A stretch of DNA of 55,202 nt, taken from assembly GCA_009908915.1 (NCBI GenBank), contig JAAAOJ010000006.1, positions 1 through 55,202 on the forward strand, in the 5' to 3' direction. Under the pieces are notes generated by a model. The model had not been told where the DNA came from. It saw nothing but the letters and a program-made list of their open reading frames with translations, and made no database searches. Source of the stretch: Planctomycetota bacterium. GTDB lineage: Bacteria > Planctomycetota > Phycisphaerae > SM23-33. Numbering within the stretch: the stretch's first letter is position 1; each line of letters begins with the position of its first letter. Shown here one piece after another: positions 51,755 through 55,202 of the stretch. The translations under genes were made by a program, and so were the position numbers.

Positions 51755-52885
51755 ATGAACCATACCCGCACCGCGCCACTGTCGTTGTCTCTGGCCATCG
51801 TTGCGTTCCTGTCGATGGCAGCACGGGCACAGTCTGTCGGTCCGCCGGTGCCGGGCGATGAGCCGGCCGAGACGCCGGACGAAGCGACAAAGTCAGCAGC
51901 GGCCGAGCCGGCCACCGACGATGTCATCACCGTCCGCGCGACCGACGACGCACCGCGCACGCCTGCCGAGGCCATCCGTCGCAAGCTGGACCTGTCCGAC
52001 CGCGACAAGCAGGTGCTCATCAACGTTCGCGACAACACCCAGAGCGTCGACGAGCCGGGCTTCTACCTCATGCTTTCCAAGGTGGCCGCCTTGCCCTCTC
52101 TCGACAAGCCCCAACGCCTCCAACTCGACAGCCCGGCCATCCCGAACCTGGCCCTGTCGCCGGACGACTACCGCCATAAGCCCATGCGGCTGCTGGTCCG
52201 CGTGCATACCGTCAGCGAGTTGACCACCGATGCCCGCCACTCCAGTCGCCTGATGAGCGCCTCGCCCTATTGGCCGTCGGACAAGGCGGTCTGGAAGATT
52301 CACGCCGTCGGCGTCGAACCGCAGAGCGGCACGGGCCTGCCCGGCCAGCCGATCGTCATCTACAGCCCGATCAAGCCGCCCGACCTGCCCGGCGACGGGC
52401 CCGGCAAGGACGGCTACGTCGAATATGGCGAGAAGAAAGCTCCGCTGTACAGCATCCTGGCCGTGTTCTACAAAGCCATCAAGACCACCAGCCGCGGCAG
52501 CGAGAATGAATCGCGGCGATGCATGCAATACCCGGTGGTGCTTGCATGGCAGTGGGACAAGGTTGCCGAGGTGCCCTCCGGCCAGCCGTCGACGTATATT
52601 GCCGCCGGCGTTATTGCCATGGGTGTGCTCCTCGCCGGCGCGATATTCGCCTTCCTTCGCAAGCGGGCCAAGCGCTACAAGCAGTCCGGCGGCATGTGGC
52701 AGACGTACCAGCCCCGGCGCGAGGCCGAACCGGACGAACCGGTCGACGAGGACGAACCGACGGAGGTTGATCCGGATCTCGCCGCCGCCGCCCGCGAGTA
52801 TCGCACGGCCATGGGCCTCGACGAGTCATCCGAGCCGGGCGACGCACCGGCCGAGGGAAAGGCCGACAGCGAGGAGTCGCCATGA
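51755..52885 (+). CDS. Exported membrane-anchored protein of unknown function
   Basis: 376 residues with a signal peptide (MNHTRTAPLSLSLAIVAFLS), a Pro/acid-rich linker, an extracytoplasmic domain of about 190 residues (AEAIRRKLDLSDRDKQVLIN...MRLLVRVHTVSELTTDARHS), one membrane segment near 280-300 (TYIAAGVIAMGVLLAGAIFA) and an acidic cytoplasmic tail. No recognised domain. It is 46 nt after the anti-sigma-like gene, and its stop overlaps the aroB start in an ATGA, so all may be one transcript. It could be a signalling or assembly protein. Confidence 0.65.
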   Translation: MNHTRTAPLSLSLAIVAFLSMAARAQSVGPPVPGDEPAETPDEATKSAAAEPATDDVITVRATDDAPRTPAEAIRRKLDLSDRDKQVLINVRDNTQSVDEPGFYLMLSKVAALPSLDKPQRLQLDSPAIPNLALSPDDYRHKPMRLLVRVHTVSELTTDARHSSRLMSASPYWPSDKAVWKIHAVGVEPQSGTGLPGQPIVIYSPIKPPDLPGDGPGKDGYVEYGEKKAPLYSILAVFYKAIKTTSRGSENESRRCMQYPVVLAWQWDKVAEVPSGQPSTYIAAGVIAMGVLLAGAIFAFLRKRAKRYKQSGGMWQTYQPRREAEPDEPVDEDEPTEVDPDLAAAAREYRTAMGLDESSEPGDAPAEGKADSEESP

Positions 52886-53997
52886 GCCGCACCGTCTCCG
52901 TCGAACTCGGCGAGCGACGTTACGGCATCACCATCGCCCCGGGCCTGCTGGACCAGTTGGGCCGGCGGCTGGTTGAGTTGACCGGCGCCCGCCGGGCGAT
53001 CGTCATCACGGACTCCAACGTCAGCGAGTTGTACGGGAGCCGGGCGCTTGCCGCGTTAAGCGAAGCGGGCCTTGACCGGCTGGAGCTGTGCTTCGCCGCC
53101 GGCGAGACGCACAAGACCCTCGCGACCGTCTCGAAGCTGCTGGATGGAGTGCTGAGACACAGCCCGGCCATCGATCGCAAGACCGTTATCGTCGCCCTCG
53201 GCGGCGGGGTGGTCGGTGACGTGGCGGGTTTCGTCGCGGCCGTCGCCTTGCGGGGCCTGCGTGTGGTGCAGGTGCCCACGAGCCTGCTGGCCTGCGTGGA
53301 TAGCTCCGTCGGCGGCAAGACCGGCGTGGACCACGCGGCCGGCAAGAACCTCATCGGCGCGTTCCACCAGCCGCGGGCCGTCCTCATCGACGTCGACACG
53401 CTGCGGACACTGCCCGCGGCCGAGCTGCGCAACGGACTGCCTGAGTGCGTCAAGCACGCTGTCATCCGCGATGCGAGCCTTCTGGACTTCATTCGCGACC
53501 ACGCGGTCGACCTGCTGGCCGGGGAGGACGGCCGGCTGACCTTTGACGCCGAGGTCATGAGCGAACTCATCTCGCGAAACGTCGCCATCAAAGCCGCCGT
53601 TGTTGCCGGGGACGAACACGAAGTCGGCGTACGGTCGCACCTGAACTTCGGCCACACCATCGGCCACGCGGTCGAGGCGACGATCGGTTACGACAAGCTC
53701 CGGCACGGCGAGGCCGTCGCCTTGGGCATGATCGCCGCCAACGATATTGCCGTGCGTCGCGACCTGTTGTCCGCCGACGCTGCCGAGGCCGTCCGGTCGG
53801 TCCTGGGGGCCCTCGACCTGCCCGTCCGCATCGACGGGCTGGACCTGCCGGCCATCCGCGAGACCATGCTGCACGACAAGAAGGCCGATGCGGGCAGGCT
53901 GCGGTTCATCCTCGCCGACAGCCTCGGCCACGTCGACATTTACGACGACGTCACCGACGCCGAAATCACCACCGCCGTCAAGGCGATCAGCTGCTAG
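52882..53997 (+). CDS. aroB: 3-Dehydroquinate synthase
   Basis: 371 residues, second step of the shikimate pathway: DAHP to 3-dehydroquinate, with NAD and a divalent metal. Family motifs: VIVALGGGVVGDVAGFVAAV near 96 (NAD loop), TSLLACVDSSVGGKTGVDHA near 130 and GKNLIGAFHQP; Zn-ligand region GLPECVKHAVI near 185 and NFGHTIGHAVEA near 255 (metal His). The motif has ACVDSS where AMVDSS is usual, and PECVKHA where AEVIKYG is common, but all catalytic positions are kept. Starts inside the stop of the preceding membrane protein (ATGA). Confidence 0.96.
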   Translation: MSRTVSVELGERRYGITIAPGLLDQLGRRLVELTGARRAIVITDSNVSELYGSRALAALSEAGLDRLELCFAAGETHKTLATVSKLLDGVLRHSPAIDRKTVIVALGGGVVGDVAGFVAAVALRGLRVVQVPTSLLACVDSSVGGKTGVDHAAGKNLIGAFHQPRAVLIDVDTLRTLPAAELRNGLPECVKHAVIRDASLLDFIRDHAVDLLAGEDGRLTFDAEVMSELISRNVAIKAAVVAGDEHEVGVRSHLNFGHTIGHAVEATIGYDKLRHGEAVALGMIAANDIAVRRDLLSADAAEAVRSVLGALDLPVRIDGLDLPAIRETMLHDKKADAGRLRFILADSLGHVDIYDDVTDAEITTAVKAISC

Positions 53998-54540
53998 CAG
54001 CCCGTTTTGGGAAGCCCTATCAACGTGGCAGGGGCGTCTGCGCCCATGAATCGCAGGGGCACCTTGTTGCTCCTGTTTTGTCGCTTCCTTACGGGCGGGA
54101 CGCCCGTGATCCTTGCGGACAAGATGCTCGTGCGACTCTGCCACTCTGTAAACGGTCTGCTAGCAGCCTGTTTGGAGTGGTTTGCAACCCCCTGTCGCGG
54201 CGATACGGTCTGAGGTTTCGGCTCTCTGCGTCCGGCTGCACCTGCCTGCCGGAAGGCCGGTCGGCAGCTCGCGGGGTTGTCTGCTTGCTACTCTGTCAAG
54301 CAGCTTCGCTACGAAGCACGATTCGGCGTCTTTGTCAGCCTCGTCCTTGCCAACGCCTGAGGACGACATGCTTTCTGCAAAGAAACGCTCTTGGCGTGCG
54401 GATGAGGTTTTCAGTAACGACACGTCAGAAGTCTGCGGTTTTCCGTTGACAGCAAGCGGTTGCAGGATAGATTACCACAAAGGGATGAGGCATGGGTTGA
54501 TGCGGCTGACGGCTGTTGTGTTAGGCAGGAACATATCGCA
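53998..54540. repeat. Gene-poor stretch with direct repeats and hairpins
   Basis: No convincing gene. The stop codon of aroB sits inside a repeat CTGCTAGCAGCCCGTTTTGG at 53991-54010; an almost identical copy CTGCTAGCAGCCTGTTTGG is at 54157-54175, and its core CTGCTAGCAG is palindromic. Between them is a hairpin ACGGGCG-GGA-CGCCCGT at 54091-54107. Short open frames on both strands in 54160-54550 show no recognisable domain. Confidence 0.5.
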
Positions 54541-54636
54541 GCTCATGTAGCGTAGATCAAAGCGTGGTTTCGTCGGCGCTGGCGTCCCATTTTTAGCCTC
54601 ATGCGTGACGTACGCACGGGGGACGCCGGACGGATT

Positions 54637-54915
54637 TCACCACGCTCCACGATACTGGTAGCGGTAGATTCGGATCGCGTCTGGCGCGTGCTGAAGCTGC
54701 CACGGCTTGGTGCCCACGCGCCCGCCCACATCGGCCAGAAACAGGTCCAGCGTCTGCTCGAAGGTGTACCCGGCATGCGCCCGGGCGAACAGCAGGAACT
54801 CCGCCACCCAACGCACGAGCTACGGCTGGTGCTTATCCATCGCCAAGTTCTTCTCTTGCAGGAACCTGGCGCATCCATCGAGCACCTCGCGCAAATGGCC
54901 ATCGTGTTCCGCCAT
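54637..54915 (-). pseudogene. Decayed integron-type tyrosine recombinase (N-terminal fragment)
   Basis: Read on the minus strand from the ATG at 54915, the frame gives a SAM-like integrase N-terminal domain: LREVLDGCARFLQEKNLAMD, then a TAG at 54822-54820, then LVRWVAEFLLFARAHAGYTF, EQTLDLFLADVGGRVGTKPW and IRIYRYQYRGAW, then a TGA at 54639-54637. The RWV...FL.FA and FL...KPWQ...A..A..IYRYQY pattern is what integron integrases show at this end. With two in-frame stops and no catalytic R-H-R-Y domain following, this is an inactive remnant. An 18-bp palindrome lies 15 bases upstream. Confidence 0.7.
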
Positions 54916-54929
54916 ATTCAGCTCCCGTT

Positions 54930-54947
54930 TTATCCAGATCTGGATAA
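54930..54947. promoter_or_regulatory. Perfect 18-bp palindrome upstream of the integrase remnant
   Basis: TTATCCAGATCTGGATAA is perfectly self-complementary and lies 15 bp upstream of the integrase start. It could be an operator for a dimeric repressor or part of a recombination site. It does not match the CTGT-N8-ACAG type SOS box. Confidence 0.5.
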
Positions 54948-55148
54948 CACCCGATTTGCCGTGGTTATACATGGGCCGTCAAGCCACGTTTTCGCCTTTG
55001 AAGGCGTCTTTCGCTCAAAAAGGCTCGACAAAACCCGAAGGGGGGCGGTAATCTGGTCGTCGGCAGTCCGGGTAAAGCAGATTTCTGTACAACAACAAGC
55101 ACTACAGCGCCGTTTAAGCTCAAGAAGTATAGCTACGATTGTCGATAA
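54948..55148. other. Gene-free stretch between the integrase remnant and the last gene
   Basis: No gene is seen in either strand. It holds a small palindrome GCCTTTGAAGGC near 54993-55004. It presumably contains the promoter of the gene starting at 55185, but no clear boxes were found. Confidence 0.3.
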
Positions 55149-55177
55149 CTCCTTCCGGACACGGAATCTGGAAGGAG
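55149..55177 (+). promoter_or_regulatory. Hairpin able to hide the ribosome binding site of the last gene
   Basis: CTCCTTCC (55149-55156) can pair perfectly with GGAAGGAG (55170-55177) across a 13-nt loop. The right arm contains the AAGGAG Shine-Dalgarno sequence, seven bases before the ATG at 55185. An 8-bp stem over the ribosome binding site suggests translational control, or a chance complement. Confidence 0.5.
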
Positions 55178-55184
55178 AACGAGC

Positions 55185-55202
55185 ATGGATGTCGAACAGG
55201 TC
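55185..55202 (+). CDS. Partial gene, only the first six codons
   Basis: An ATG with a consensus AAGGAG seven bases upstream starts a frame (MDVEQV) that runs off the right edge. Nothing can be said about its function. Its ribosome binding site lies inside a potential hairpin. Confidence 0.55.

Noticed and set aside
54160..54550. Short open frames on both strands near the right edge
   Set aside because: No recognised domain, no ribosome binding sites, and the region holds repeats; treated as gene-poor.

Overview
The window looks like chromosomal DNA of a high-GC planctomycete, most likely close to the Phycisphaerae. Four things suggest this: many secreted proteins with planctomycete-style architectures (propeller/CBM9 multidomain proteins, parallel beta-helix proteins, sulfatase and heparinase genes), an anti-sigma factor fused to a pseudopilin-like domain, abundant dispersed hairpin repeats, and a peptidoglycan gene cluster whose MurE carries the meso-diaminopimelate signature. 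The taxonomic call is inference; no rRNA gene is present.

Left edge (1-2.7 kb): the 3' end of a group II intron (domains V and VI) lies in or next to an open frame. It is followed by two small coupled genes, a zinc-ribbon/DUF6398 protein, an IS200-like (REP-associated) transposase with an altered N-terminus, and a cluster of REP-like palindromes. This is the clearest accessory region. Relatives of the palindromes recur near 42.1-42.3 kb.

2.7-24.5 kb is mostly housekeeping and envelope genes: pyrC with an overlapping PilZ gene, purD, a TPR lipoprotein, rnpA-yidD, a stand-alone MetRS-beta-like tRNA-binding protein, purF and a flavin reductase-like protein. A secreted propeller protein with a degenerate PIG-L-like domain follows, with its small partner, a GH130 phosphorylase-like gene, a haem-motif sensor kinase and a MerR regulator with a divergent NTF2-like membrane protein. 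The block ends with an amidohydrolase, a VWA protein coupled to an EEP-family protein, and a GT4 glycosyltransferase.

24.9-39.1 kb is a division and cell wall (dcw) cluster: mraZ, a 77-residue unknown, rsmH, a double-LysM membrane protein, ftsL-like, ftsI, murE, murF, mraY, ftsW, murG. Many of these genes are joined by ATGA overlaps. murD is not between mraY and ftsW; a large beta-helix gene on the opposite strand occupies that position.

39.1-50 kb holds an orphan GHKL ATPase, a Gfo/Idh/MocA oxidoreductase, an HNH endonuclease, a second large beta-helix protein, and a heparinase II/III-like plus sulfatase pair. Together the last three suggest breakdown of an acidic or sulfated polysaccharide. 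50-54 kb carries an ECF sigma factor, its probable anti-sigma partner, a membrane-anchored unknown and aroB. The right edge (54-55.2 kb) is gene-poor: it has hairpin repeats, a decayed integron-type integrase fragment with a perfect 18-bp palindrome upstream, and the first six codons of a new gene whose ribosome binding site can be folded into a hairpin.
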